Assembly (NCBI GenBank): GCA_963717985.1 | Contig: CAVQYC010000004.1 | Location: 496,001 to 560,000 of the forward strand | Source: BOG-1155 sp963717985 | Lineage (GTDB): Bacteria; Desulfobacterota; Syntrophorhabdia; Syntrophorhabdales; WCHB1-27 | Length of the DNA: 64,000 nt | Reading direction: 5' to 3' | Shown: piece by piece, positions 17,810 to 26,181 of the stretch | Layout of the letters: every line of letters starts with the position of its first letter | Position numbering within the stretch: position 1 is the first letter of the stretch | Made by a program: the position numbers and the translations under genes | The notes under the pieces: model-generated | Database searches by the model: none | Seen by the model: only the letters and a program-made list of their open reading frames with translations | What the model was told of the DNA's origin: nothing

Positions 17810-19443
17810 TTGACCTTATCCTGCCTGTATTTCAGCGAGGCTTTGATGAACTCCCGGAACAGCGGGTGTGGGTTGAAGGGCTTCGATTTGAACTCCGGGT
17901 GGAACTGGCAGCCCAGGAACCACGGATGGTCGCGCAGCTCGATGATCTCCACCAGCGTCTCGTCCGGCGAGATGCCGGTGATCTCGATGCCGCACCTTTC
18001 GAGTCCCTCCCTGTAGCGCATGTTGAATTCATAGCGATGGCGGTGCCTCTCGTGGATCAGATCCTGGTTGTAAGCCCTGAAAGCGTTGCTCCCGGCTTTT
18101 AGCTTGCACGGGTACGCGCCGAGCCGCATGGTGCCGCCTTTGTCGGAGGCCTCACTCCTTATCTGGAGGCGCTGGTCACGGTCGACCCACTCCTCCATGA
18201 GGTAGATGACGGGGCAGTCGGTCTCTTCGCGGAACTCGGTGCTGTGGGCGGTCTTGAGCTTGCCTAAGCTCCTCGCGGTCTCTATCACCGCGAGCTGCAT
18301 GCCGAGACAGATGCCGAAATAAGGGATGTTGTTCTCCCTGGCGTAGGTGACGGCGCTGATCTTCCCCTCGATGCCCCTCGACCCGAAGCCGCCGGGCACC
18401 AGTATGCCGTCCACGTCATTGAGGTGCCTCGCCACGTCCTTTTCCAGGTCTTCCGAATCGACATAGCGGATATTCACTTTGCAATTGTTGGCGATGCCCC
18501 CGTGGGCCAGCGCCTCGTTGAGGCTCTTGTAAGAATCGGTCAGCTTCACGTATTTCCCGACCATGGCGATCTCTACCTGCTTTTTCGGGGCCGCGATGGC
18601 ATCGACGATATGCTGCCACTCGCTCAGGTCGGGCTTCTTGGCCCAGATATTGAGCATCTCGGTGATCTTTTCGTCCAGGCCTTCCCTGTTGAACGCAAGG
18701 GGTACGGCGTAGATGCTGTCCGCGTCCTTCGCCGTAATGACCGCGTCCTTCTCGACGTTGCAGAAGAGGGCTATTTTGTCCTTCAGCGCCGCGGGCAGGA
18801 ATTCCTCAGTCCTGCACAGCAGTATATCCGGCTGGATGCCGATCCCCCGCAGCTCCTTCACGCTGTGCTGAGTCGGCTTCGTCTTCATCTCCCCCGCCGT
18901 CTTGATAAAAGGCACAAGGGTAAGGTGGATGAAAAGCGCATTCTCCTTGCCCAGGTCGTTCCTGAGCTGGCGGATCGCCTCAAGGAAGGGGAGGCTCTCG
19001 ATATCGCCCACCGTCCCGCCTATCTCCACGATCACGATATCGATCCTCTCATCGACGTCCAGGATCATCGACTTTATCTCGTCGGTAATGTGCGGTATCA
19101 CCTGCACCGTCCCGCCCAGGTACTCGCCCCTCCGCTCTTTCGATATCACGGAATCGTACACCTGCCCCGTGGTGAAGTTGCTCTTCTTCGAGATCACCGC
19201 GTTGGTGAAGCGCTCGTAGTGGCCCAGGTCGAGGTCGGTCTCCGCCCCGTCCTCGGTGACGTACACCTCTCCGTGCTGGAAGGGGTTCATAGTCCCCGGG
19301 TCCACGTTGATGTACGGGTCAAGCTTCTTGAGCGTCACCGTGAGCCCTCTCGATTCGAGAAGCGCGCCGATCGAAGCGGCCGCAAGGCCCTTGCCAAGGG
19401 AGGATACCACGCCGCCTGTGACGAATATGAACTTCTGTCTCAT
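17794..19443 (-). CDS. pyrG: CTP synthase
   Basis: 549 residues. Makes CTP from UTP with glutamine as nitrogen donor. N-terminal synthetase domain begins KFIFVTGGVVSSLGKGLAAAS (P-loop-like) and includes DPYINVDPGTMNPFQHGEVYVTEDG; C-terminal class I glutaminase has nucleophile Cys in FGICLGMQLA and the His-Glu pair in QFHPEFKSKP. ATG at 19443 overlaps the apgM stop (ATGA). CTP is also needed for CMP-Kdo, matching the kdsA-kdsD genes that follow. Confidence 0.97.
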   Translation of the reverse strand: MRQKFIFVTGGVVSSLGKGLAAASIGALLESRGLTVTLKKLDPYINVDPGTMNPFQHGEVYVTEDGAETDLDLGHYERFTNAVISKKSNFTTGQVYDSVISKERRGEYLGGTVQVIPHITDEIKSMILDVDERIDIVIVEIGGTVGDIESLPFLEAIRQLRNDLGKENALFIHLTLVPFIKTAGEMKTKPTQHSVKELRGIGIQPDILLCRTEEFLPAALKDKIALFCNVEKDAVITAKDADSIYAVPLAFNREGLDEKITEMLNIWAKKPDLSEWQHIVDAIAAPKKQVEIAMVGKYVKLTDSYKSLNEALAHGGIANNCKVNIRYVDSEDLEKDVARHLNDVDGILVPGGFGSRGIEGKISAVTYARENNIPYFGICLGMQLAVIETARSLGKLKTAHSTEFREETDCPVIYLMEEWVDRDQRLQIRSEASDKGGTMRLGAYPCKLKAGSNAFRAYNQDLIHERHRHRYEFNMRYREGLERCGIEITGISPDETLVEIIELRDHPWFLGCQFHPEFKSKPFNPHPLFREFIKASLKYRQDKVKCRKK

Positions 19444-20627
19444 GATTGCGACCCCTTCAGAAAGAACGTGACCATCTGCTCGCCGGTAAACACCCTGCCG
19501 CCATTCCGCTCATCATAGGCGCCTCCCGGACCTTGCCTTTGCCCCTTTTGAAAGACAGCGAACGGCACAGGGCACGCGTAATGGGTCCTCATGGAGAGCG
19601 GGGTTGCGTGGTCCGTCACGATCAGGAGGCGGACATCGCTGCCGATTCTTTCGAGCAGATAGCCTACGACCTTCTCGTCTATCTGTTCTATGGCCTTTAT
19701 CTTCTCGGGGAGGCTCCCCGCGTGCGACGCCTCGTCAGGCGCCTCCACGTGGACGTAAACGATATCGTGCCGGCCGAGCAGCTCCAGGCCGCATCTGGCC
19801 TTGGCAGCGTAATCGGTATCCAGATACCCTGTCGCCCCCTCGATGGCTGGCGTCTCGAAGCCCGCCAGCGCCCCTATGCCTTTTACCAGGTCGACCGCGG
19901 CCACCACCGCCCCGTCGGCCCCGTATTTCTCGCGGAAGGCGGGAAAGTGAGGCTTTCTGCCCTGGCCCCAGAGCCAGATGCTGTTTGCCGCACAGACCCC
20001 CCGGCTTATCCTGTCCCTGTTGACCCGATGCGCATTCAGGAATATCTGCGAGTCGCTCATGAGCTTGATAATCGGCTGCGACCCTATCCCTGCGGGCATA
20101 TGGTCGATCACCTCTTTGTCGAGTATGTCGTGGGGAGGGGTCGTGGCCATGTCCGCCAGGCCGCCCTTCCAGACCATGAGGTGGCGGTAGCCGACGCCGG
20201 GATAAAACCTGAACTCCTTGCCCCCGACAGCAGTGCCGAAGTCCTCGATCAGAACCCTCGCCTCCTCGGACGTGATGTGTCCCGCGCTGTAGTCGCCCAT
20301 AAAGACCTTCGGCCCCCGCACGTCGAGGCACACGAGGTTGCATCGGAACGCGACGTCACCTTCCTCGAGGGCGATCCCCATGCCGTATGCCTCTATGGGG
20401 GCGCGGCCCGTGTAGTACTTTTCAGGGTCATAGCCGAAGAGCGACATGCAAGCGACGTCGCTGCCCGGAAGATACCCGGGAGGCACGGTCATCACCTGTC
20501 CGCAAAACCCCTCATGGCTGATCCTGTCGATGGCCGGCTTCCTCGCCGCCATAAGCGGGGTCCGCCCGCCCAGTTCGGGAAGCGCAAAATCGGCCATCCC
20601 GTCGCCGATAATCACCAGGTATTTCAT
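19440..20627 (-). CDS. apgM: Cofactor-independent phosphoglycerate mutase, archaeal type
   Basis: 395 residues of the alkaline-phosphatase superfamily. The start KYLVIIGDGMADF gives the first metal Asp; LPGSDVACMSLFGYDP gives the active-site Ser; the C-terminal VHVEAPDEASHAG and LIVTDHATP supply remaining metal ligands. This matches the aPGAM/ThrH-like proteins that isomerise 3- and 2-phosphoglycerate; in some bacteria such genes sit beside hom and were proposed to act as homoserine kinases. The position directly downstream of hom leaves that second reading open. Confidence 0.88.
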   Translation of the reverse strand: MKYLVIIGDGMADFALPELGGRTPLMAARKPAIDRISHEGFCGQVMTVPPGYLPGSDVACMSLFGYDPEKYYTGRAPIEAYGMGIALEEGDVAFRCNLVCLDVRGPKVFMGDYSAGHITSEEARVLIEDFGTAVGGKEFRFYPGVGYRHLMVWKGGLADMATTPPHDILDKEVIDHMPAGIGSQPIIKLMSDSQIFLNAHRVNRDRISRGVCAANSIWLWGQGRKPHFPAFREKYGADGAVVAAVDLVKGIGALAGFETPAIEGATGYLDTDYAAKARCGLELLGRHDIVYVHVEAPDEASHAGSLPEKIKAIEQIDEKVVGYLLERIGSDVRLLIVTDHATPLSMRTHYACPVPFAVFQKGQRQGPGGAYDERNGGRVFTGEQMVTFFLKGSQS

Positions 20628-20672
20628 AGATCAATCCACCTATTACACCGGCCTATCGCACCGGCAGCGAGC

Positions 20673-20774
20673 ATAAGGTCCATATGCGCGAAGCGCAAGT
20701 CCTGGGGAGCGAAGGCGTACTTTTCCGTACGTCGGAGCTTCACAGGACGTGCGCGACAAAGCAGATGGGCCTTA
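20673..20774. repeat. Dispersed structured repeat, copy D
   Basis: A long imperfect hairpin filling the gap between hom and apgM: outer arms TAAGGTCCATATGC and GCAGATGGGCCTTA, further pairing GCGCAAGTCCTG with CAGGACGTGCGC, and the family core GGCGTAC-ttttcc-GTACGTCGGAG at the tip (about 20718-20738). Only the core is shared with the other copies; the arms differ. Confidence 0.7.
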
Positions 20775-20796
20775 GACGACGCTGCGTCACCCACAC

Positions 20797-22080
20797 TCAT
20801 CCGGGTTCGATCCTTATATGCACACTCTCCCCCTCGATAAAAGGCAGCCTGTCGATCTCCGCCTTCGCCCCGAGCAGGTGCCCTTCGGCCGCCTCGTGCG
20901 TGAGCATCATGACCGGCACGTACTCGTTCTCTTTGCGGCCCTTCTGCGTCACCACCGAAATGCTGATGCCGTGGTCGGCGAGTATCCCCGAAATCCGCGA
21001 AAGCACACCGGGCCTGTCCTCGCACTTGAACCTCATATAGAAGGAGGCCACGGTCTCGGCGCTCTTCTTTATCCTTTTTTCTCCGGCCCAGAAACGTATG
21101 CCGGGTTTGCCGCGCCGCCCGTTAATCCTTCCCGCCATATCGACAATATCGCTCACCACCGCGCTGCCCGTCGGGTCCGCTCCGGCGCCCTTCCCGTAAT
21201 ACAGGCTGGGGCCTACACGGTCGCCCAGGACATAGACCGCGTTGTAGACGCCGTTTACGCCGCTCATGAGGTGCGTTGCGGGCAGCATTGCCGGCGTCAC
21301 CCTCGCCTCTATTACCCCGTCTTCTTCTTTCGCGACCGCCAGCAGCTTGATCCTGTACCCCAGCTCCTTCGCAAAGGCGATGTCGATGGGATCTATCCCT
21401 GAGATGCCGCTCCTTCCTATGTCGTCCATGGAAAGGGGGTAGCCGAAGGCGAGACGCGCCAGTATGCAGAGCTTGTGGCCGGCGTCGAGCCCCTCGACGT
21501 CGAGGGTCGGGTCGCTTTCCGCAAAACCGGCCCGCTGCGCATCGCTGAGGGCTTGGTCGAAAGAGACGCCTTCTTCACTCATCTTGCTCAGGATGTAGTT
21601 GCTCGTGCCGTTCAGAATGCCGAGCAGATAGTCGATCCGGTTCCCCACAAGGCCGTCCCGTATCGCCCTTATCACCGGGATACCCCCGCACACGGAAGCC
21701 TCGAAGCCTATCTCGCACCCCTCTTCCGCCGCCAGATCGAATAACTCGTTGCCTTTTTCAGCCAGGAGGGCCTTATTTGCCGTCACCACCCACTTGCCCT
21801 TTTTCAGAGCCCCCGTGATCAGATCAAAGGCATACCCCGTGCCCCCTATCAACTCGACAATGATATCTATTGCAGGGTCATCGATAAGCTCCGATGCGCT
21901 GCGAAAAAAGCGCGGGTCCTCCTGGACAAGGGCGTTGCGCCGCTCCGCGTCGATTTCCGCGGCACCGGCCAGGGCTATGTCCAACCCGGTCTTTTGCGCG
22001 ATGAGCGCACGGTGCTCCCTGAGTATGCGATATGTGCCCCGGCCCACCGTGCCAAGACCTATGATGCCTACCCTGATCAT
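20797..22080 (-). CDS. hom: Homoserine dehydrogenase
   Basis: 427 residues. Reduces aspartate semialdehyde to homoserine for threonine and methionine. Rossmann motif GIIGLGTVGRGTYRIL at the N-terminus, catalytic region GILNGTSNYILSKM, then PTLDVEGLDAGHKL; the last 80 residues form an ACT domain (FKCEDRPGVLSRISGILADHG and onward) that usually mediates feedback inhibition by threonine. ATG at 22080 overlaps the alaC stop (ATGA). Confidence 0.96.
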   Translation of the reverse strand: MIRVGIIGLGTVGRGTYRILREHRALIAQKTGLDIALAGAAEIDAERRNALVQEDPRFFRSASELIDDPAIDIIVELIGGTGYAFDLITGALKKGKWVVTANKALLAEKGNELFDLAAEEGCEIGFEASVCGGIPVIRAIRDGLVGNRIDYLLGILNGTSNYILSKMSEEGVSFDQALSDAQRAGFAESDPTLDVEGLDAGHKLCILARLAFGYPLSMDDIGRSGISGIDPIDIAFAKELGYRIKLLAVAKEEDGVIEARVTPAMLPATHLMSGVNGVYNAVYVLGDRVGPSLYYGKGAGADPTGSAVVSDIVDMAGRINGRRGKPGIRFWAGEKRIKKSAETVASFYMRFKCEDRPGVLSRISGILADHGISISVVTQKGRKENEYVPVMMLTHEAAEGHLLGAKAEIDRLPFIEGESVHIRIEPG

Positions 22081-23261
22081 CGCTTTTTTTCTGCCAGCAC
22101 GCTTTTGATGCCCTTCACGGCCTGTTTGATCCTGTGCTCGTTCTCGATGAGGGCAAACCTGACGTAGCCTTCGCCGTACTCACCAAAACCTATGCCCGGC
22201 GAGCTGGCCACCCGCGCTTCCCGCAGCAGCAGCTTCGAGAACTCCACGGACCCCATGGATATGAACTGTTCGGGGATCCGCGCCCAGACGAACATGGTCC
22301 CTTTAGGCGCGGGCACGTGCCACCCGCACCGCGTAAGCCCCCGGCAGAGGGCGTCCCTTCTCTTCCGGTATTCCCGGGTGATCTCCTCCACACAACCGGC
22401 GCTCTCTTCGCTGAGCGCGATAATCGAGGCGATCTGTACGGGCTGAAACACCCCGTAATCGAAGTAGCTCTTTAACCTGGTAAGGGCCCCGATCATCTTC
22501 CGGTTCCCGACCGCAAACCCTACCCTCCATCCCGGCATACTGTAGCTCTTGGAAAGGGAGAAAAACTCGACGCCTACATCCTTGGCGCCCTTCACCTGAA
22601 GGAAGCTCGGGGCCACATAGCCGTCAAAGGTAAGGTCCGCGTATGCCAGGTCATGGACGATCATGAGCCCGTGCTCTTTCGCGAAATCAACGATCCGCTC
22701 GAAGAAGTCGACCGTCACCACCTCGGTGGTAGGATTGTTCGGAAAACTGAGGATCAGCATCCGCGGCTGGGGCCATGTCGTCTTTACGGCGACGGACAAC
22801 CTCTCTATAAAGCCGTCCAAAGGCAGGAGAGGGATGGTCCTCAGGTCCCCGCCGGCGATGACCACCGAGTAAGTATGAATGGGATACGTCGGGTCCGGGA
22901 CAAGGACGACCTCACCCATATGCACCGTGGCGAGCACCAGGTGGCCGATGCCCTCTTTCGCGCCCATGGTCACAATGGCCTCTGATTCAGGGTCCAGGGA
23001 GACCCCGAACTTCCTGCCGTACCAATCGCAGATCGCATTCCGCAGCTTTGGGATGCCGCGTGTCACCGAATAGCGGTGGTTGCGGGCGTTCCTGGCGGCC
23101 TCTATCAGCTTCTCCACGATGTGCTTCGGTGTGGGCATATCGGGGTTGCCCATGCCGAGGTCGATAATATCCTCTCCTGCCCGCCTCGCCTCGATGAGAA
23201 GGTCCCTCACAATATTGAAGGTATACGGCGGCAGCCTGGAAATACGATAAAAGTCTTCCAT
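22077..23261 (-). CDS. alaC: Class I/II aminotransferase (AlaC-like)
   Basis: 394-residue PLP enzyme. Fold-type I features: DLGMGNPDMPTP, SFPNNPTTEV, YADLTFDGY and the PLP-lysine segment SLSKSYSMPGWRVGF, followed by the substrate-carboxylate Arg near YVRFALIENEHRI. The N-terminal MEDFYRISRLPPYTFNIV and overall pattern fit the AlaC/YfdZ glutamate-pyruvate transaminase group rather than LL-diaminopimelate aminotransferase. First gene of the operon alaC-hom-apgM-pyrG-kdsA-kdsD. Confidence 0.88.
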   Translation of the reverse strand: MEDFYRISRLPPYTFNIVRDLLIEARRAGEDIIDLGMGNPDMPTPKHIVEKLIEAARNARNHRYSVTRGIPKLRNAICDWYGRKFGVSLDPESEAIVTMGAKEGIGHLVLATVHMGEVVLVPDPTYPIHTYSVVIAGGDLRTIPLLPLDGFIERLSVAVKTTWPQPRMLILSFPNNPTTEVVTVDFFERIVDFAKEHGLMIVHDLAYADLTFDGYVAPSFLQVKGAKDVGVEFFSLSKSYSMPGWRVGFAVGNRKMIGALTRLKSYFDYGVFQPVQIASIIALSEESAGCVEEITREYRKRRDALCRGLTRCGWHVPAPKGTMFVWARIPEQFISMGSVEFSKLLLREARVASSPGIGFGEYGEGYVRFALIENEHRIKQAVKGIKSVLAEKKR

Positions 23262-23347
23262 TTGATGAAATTACCATACATCGCCGGCGCAATCAATGGC
23301 TACTTTTTCGGGAAATACTTGACCGGCAAGATCGGAGGTCTTAGTAT

Positions 23348-23833
23348 ATGTTGGTGAATAAACGCTATGTGATACTTGCCTTCCGTGTGGTCCTGGCCGT
23401 GACCTTTCTCGTCTCTTCCTTTGGAAAGCTCGTGGATATCAAACACTACTCGGTCGCCATGGTGTACAATTTAGAGATACTGCCGGGACCGCTGGCAATC
23501 GGCTTCGGATGGGCCCTCCCATTCATCGAGCTCGCCTGCGCTGTCGGCCTGCTGCTCGGCGTACTCACCCGCCTGTCCGCTCTCGGCATCGCCTTACTGA
23601 GCATTTCTTTCTTCATTACCAAGATCATCCTGCTCTCGCGGGGGATGGATCCGGACTGCGGTTGCTTCGGGGCTGTCGGATCCACCATGGCGTCGTGGAG
23701 CATCTATATGGACCCGGCAATTCTCCTGATCTCGGTGGCAGTCCTTTTCTCATCCCGGCAGAGCCGCCATTGGTTCTCCCTTGGGCGCAGACTGCCTTCG
23801 AGGTGGAGCGATAGGCTCAATCTCGTCTGGTGA
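23348..23833 (+). CDS. MauE/DoxX-family membrane protein
   Basis: 161 residues with four helices. Family marks are VLAVTFLVSSFGKLVD in helix 1, the LPFIELACAVGLLLG helix and the DPDCGCFG cysteine pair between helices 3 and 4, typical of MauE-like proteins of the DoxX clan, which are tied to disulphide or sulphur chemistry in the periplasm. It converges with the rhodanese gene at 23839, which is also exported. A direct link between them is only inferred. The start at 23348 (ATG) follows GGAGG. Confidence 0.82.
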   Translation: MLVNKRYVILAFRVVLAVTFLVSSFGKLVDIKHYSVAMVYNLEILPGPLAIGFGWALPFIELACAVGLLLGVLTRLSALGIALLSISFFITKIILLSRGMDPDCGCFGAVGSTMASWSIYMDPAILLISVAVLFSSRQSRHWFSLGRRLPSRWSDRLNLVW

Positions 23834-23838
23834 TGCAG

Positions 23839-24249
23839 CTACTTGGGCTCCGTCGGATACCCGGCCTTGACCCAGTCGTCCCAGGCGTCCTTTTCGCCGC
23901 CTTTCAGATAGTAAACGTTCTCATAGCCTGCCTTCAGATATGCGCGCGTCAAACTGACGCTCGCTGAATCGTTCACTCAGGCACAATAGAGGACGATTGT
24001 CTTCTCTCTGGGGTACTTGCTCATCCAAGAGCCGAACTTCATCCCTTCTTCCCTCATGGCCCCTTTGACCTTCGCGTCACTGTGATCCCAGTCATAGTTC
24101 GTGCGCACGTCAATGATGATTACATCGGACTTTCCCAGCATGGGAAGAAGCTGCTCCTTTGTCATCATGTGCGTATCATCCGCCCTCGCGGCGCCATAGC
24201 TAAGGGCAAGAAGTACCAGCACAGCGGTCGCTACCACGTGTTTCTTCAT
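23839..24249 (-). CDS. Exported rhodanese-like protein, probable selenoprotein (UGA at 23977-23979)
   Basis: Read with the in-frame TGA as selenocysteine, the gene gives 136 residues with Sec at 91. Signal peptide 1-23 (MKKHVVATAVLVLLALSYG, cut near ARA-DD), rhodanese strand IIIDVRTNYDW, then TIVLYCA-U-VNDSAS where many relatives have a Cys in the same place (LYCAC-P-N-E). After the TGA the frame stays coding: TRAYLKAGYENVYYLKGGEKDAW is the classic rhodanese C-terminal strand-helix, ending at TAG 23839. A hairpin suited to bacterial SECIS sits just after the TGA (separate entry). ATG at 24249 has GGGGTGG upstream. Alternative: a recent nonsense mutation. Confidence 0.75.
23942..23964 (-). promoter_or_regulatory. 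Candidate bacterial SECIS hairpin
   Basis: Minus-strand stem GCGTCA, loop GTT, stem TGACGC (23960-23946), extended after one A-G mismatch by three more G-C pairs. The loop begins 23 nt after the TGA and its first base is G, both within the usual requirements for SelB-dependent UGA decoding in bacteria. Confidence 0.65.
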
Positions 24250-24378
24250 AGGCCACCCCTTTTTGTGATTCTGTGCCTTTGACGGCAGAATGCCTCCCGG
24301 CCGGTGGAGTATAACCCTTGTCCGTAAGTGTGGAAGTAGCGGACAAGCCGGAGGGCAGTTAATGGAGTATAACACCGG

Positions 24379-25749
24379 TCAAAGCCGTTCGCCAGGGAAC
24401 TCTTTCCCCAGGTTTTGCACGGCCATTTGGACCGGGTCCCACGGGGAGCTGAGAGGCGGGGTATAGCTCAGATCATAGGCGCAGAATTCGCGCGCCGTCG
24501 CTCCGTGAAACAGCGCAGCCGCAAAGATATCGATTCGCTTTGACACCTCGGTGCCGTAGGCGCCGATCATCTGCGCGCCCAGGAGCCTTCCTGTAGTTCT
24601 GTCCGCCGTCACACGGATGTGGAGCTTGCGTGCAGGAGGATAGTATGCTTTGTGGTCCCATGTCTCCAGGTCGGCTGTCGCCGGGGCGAACCCAGCACCC
24701 CGTGCCTCCTTCTCGTTCATCCCTGTTCGCGCGACCACCCTGTCGAAGATCTTCACCGATTGGGTGCCTAAAGTACCGCCGAATTCAGCGGAGCCGCCGA
24801 GGGCGTTTTCACCGGCAATCCTGCCCTGCTTGTGGGCGACGGTACCGAGGGGGAGGTAAGTATTCATACGCAGGAGCCTGTGCCGGGTTTCGGCGCAGTC
24901 ACCCGCGGCATATACGTCGGGTATGTTCGTTTCCATGCGGTGATTAACTTTGAGGGCGCCTCTTACTCCCGTCTCGATGCCTATCCCGCGACCGAGCTCA
25001 GTATTCGGCACGCTGCCGACCGCCACCACCACCATGTCGGCGAGCAGGCTGAAGCCGGCCCCGCCCCGAACGACCAGTGCATCTCCTTCCGCCTCTATGG
25101 ACCCGACGCCCGTCCCCGTGCAGACCGTCACTCCGTGCCCGGTGAGGGTGTCTAAGATAGGCCGGCTGAAATCAGCGTCGATGGAGGTCATCACCGATTC
25201 GGTGTATTCGACAACGGTTACCTTGATCCCCCGGCCGGTGAGGGCCTCAGCCATCTCCATGCCGATGTAGCCGCCGCCGACAATGACCGCGCTTCCCGGG
25301 GCCCGGCGGCCCAGGTACTCTTCTATGGCAAAACTGTCCGGCAGCGTGCGCAAAAGGAAGACTCCGGGCCTATCCAGGCCGGCCATGCGGGGCCTTTGCG
25401 CCAGCGCCCCCGTCCCTATCACAAGCTTGTCGTAGTCGAGGCAGGTCTCTATGCCTGTCCCGTCCGTGACGGTCACCTGCTTCGTTTTCGCAGCGACGGA
25501 GGTTGCGGTGCAGCCAAGCATGAGCCTGATCCCCTCGTTCTCGATCTCCTGCTTTGTCCGATGAGCCAGGTTCCTCCAGTCCGCCACCTCATGGCTGATG
25601 TAATAAGGCAGTCCGCAGATGCTGAAGTTGGGGAAAACGTCTGCGACGATTACCGTGGGGACAATTTCCGGGTCCAGCTCCTTTGCGCGCAGCGCCGCAC
25701 TGATGCCCGCATCGCTTCCGCCGACAATCACCAGGTTCTTCGTCTTCAT
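24379..25749 (-). CDS. FAD/NAD-dependent disulphide reductase (CoA-disulphide reductase type)
   Basis: 456 residues. FAD-binding GGSDAGISAALRA, NAD-binding VIVGGGYIGMEMAEAL, ATG-like GTGALAQRP, second FAD contact VYAAGDCAE and a C-terminal dimerisation domain. A single redox Cys in FSICGLPYYIS aligns with the CoA-disulphide reductase/NADH oxidase/persulphide reductase group (no CxxxxC). It starts 5 bp after the acr3 stop, so it is the last gene of the arsenic operon; it may supply reduced thiols for arsenate reduction, by inference. The exported rhodanese gene follows 129 bp downstream. Confidence 0.85.
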   Translation of the reverse strand: MKTKNLVIVGGSDAGISAALRAKELDPEIVPTVIVADVFPNFSICGLPYYISHEVADWRNLAHRTKQEIENEGIRLMLGCTATSVAAKTKQVTVTDGTGIETCLDYDKLVIGTGALAQRPRMAGLDRPGVFLLRTLPDSFAIEEYLGRRAPGSAVIVGGGYIGMEMAEALTGRGIKVTVVEYTESVMTSIDADFSRPILDTLTGHGVTVCTGTGVGSIEAEGDALVVRGGAGFSLLADMVVVAVGSVPNTELGRGIGIETGVRGALKVNHRMETNIPDVYAAGDCAETRHRLLRMNTYLPLGTVAHKQGRIAGENALGGSAEFGGTLGTQSVKIFDRVVARTGMNEKEARGAGFAPATADLETWDHKAYYPPARKLHIRVTADRTTGRLLGAQMIGAYGTEVSKRIDIFAAALFHGATAREFCAYDLSYTPPLSSPWDPVQMAVQNLGKEFPGERL

Positions 25750-26181
25750 GTTATTCAGGTCTCCACCCCGGCTACCCGGCAGTATTGTCCGGAGAAATAA
25801 CGCCTCTGGAAATAGAGTGCCACGTTCACCAGGCCGATGAGCGCAGGCACCTCGACGAGCGGTCCGATAACGGCCGCGAAAGCCTGGCCCGAGTTGATGC
25901 CGAAAACCGAAATGGCGACTGCTATGGCAAGCTCGAAGTTGTTGCTTGCGGCGGTGAAGGAGAGAGTGGCCGTCTTTTCATAGTCGGCGCCGAACCTTTT
26001 CCCCATGTAAAAAGAGGCAAGGAACATAACGACAAAATAAATGAGCAGCGGGATAGCCACCCTTACGACGTCGAGGGGCAGCCGTACGATGTAGCCGCCC
26101 TTGAGAGTGAACATCACGATGATGGTGAAGAGAAGGGCGATGAGGGTGACGGGGCTGATCCGGGGGACGTAGGTGGTATCG

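Noticed and set aside
22077..23261. LL-diaminopimelate aminotransferase
   Set aside because: The N-terminal and substrate-region pattern is closer to AlaC-type alanine transaminases; a phylogeny would be needed to be certain.
23977..24375. Rhodanese gene as a truncated 90-residue protein ending at TGA
   Set aside because: The coding signal and rhodanese motifs continue in the same frame to 23839, the TGA replaces a usual Cys, and a SECIS-like hairpin follows, so read-through fits better.
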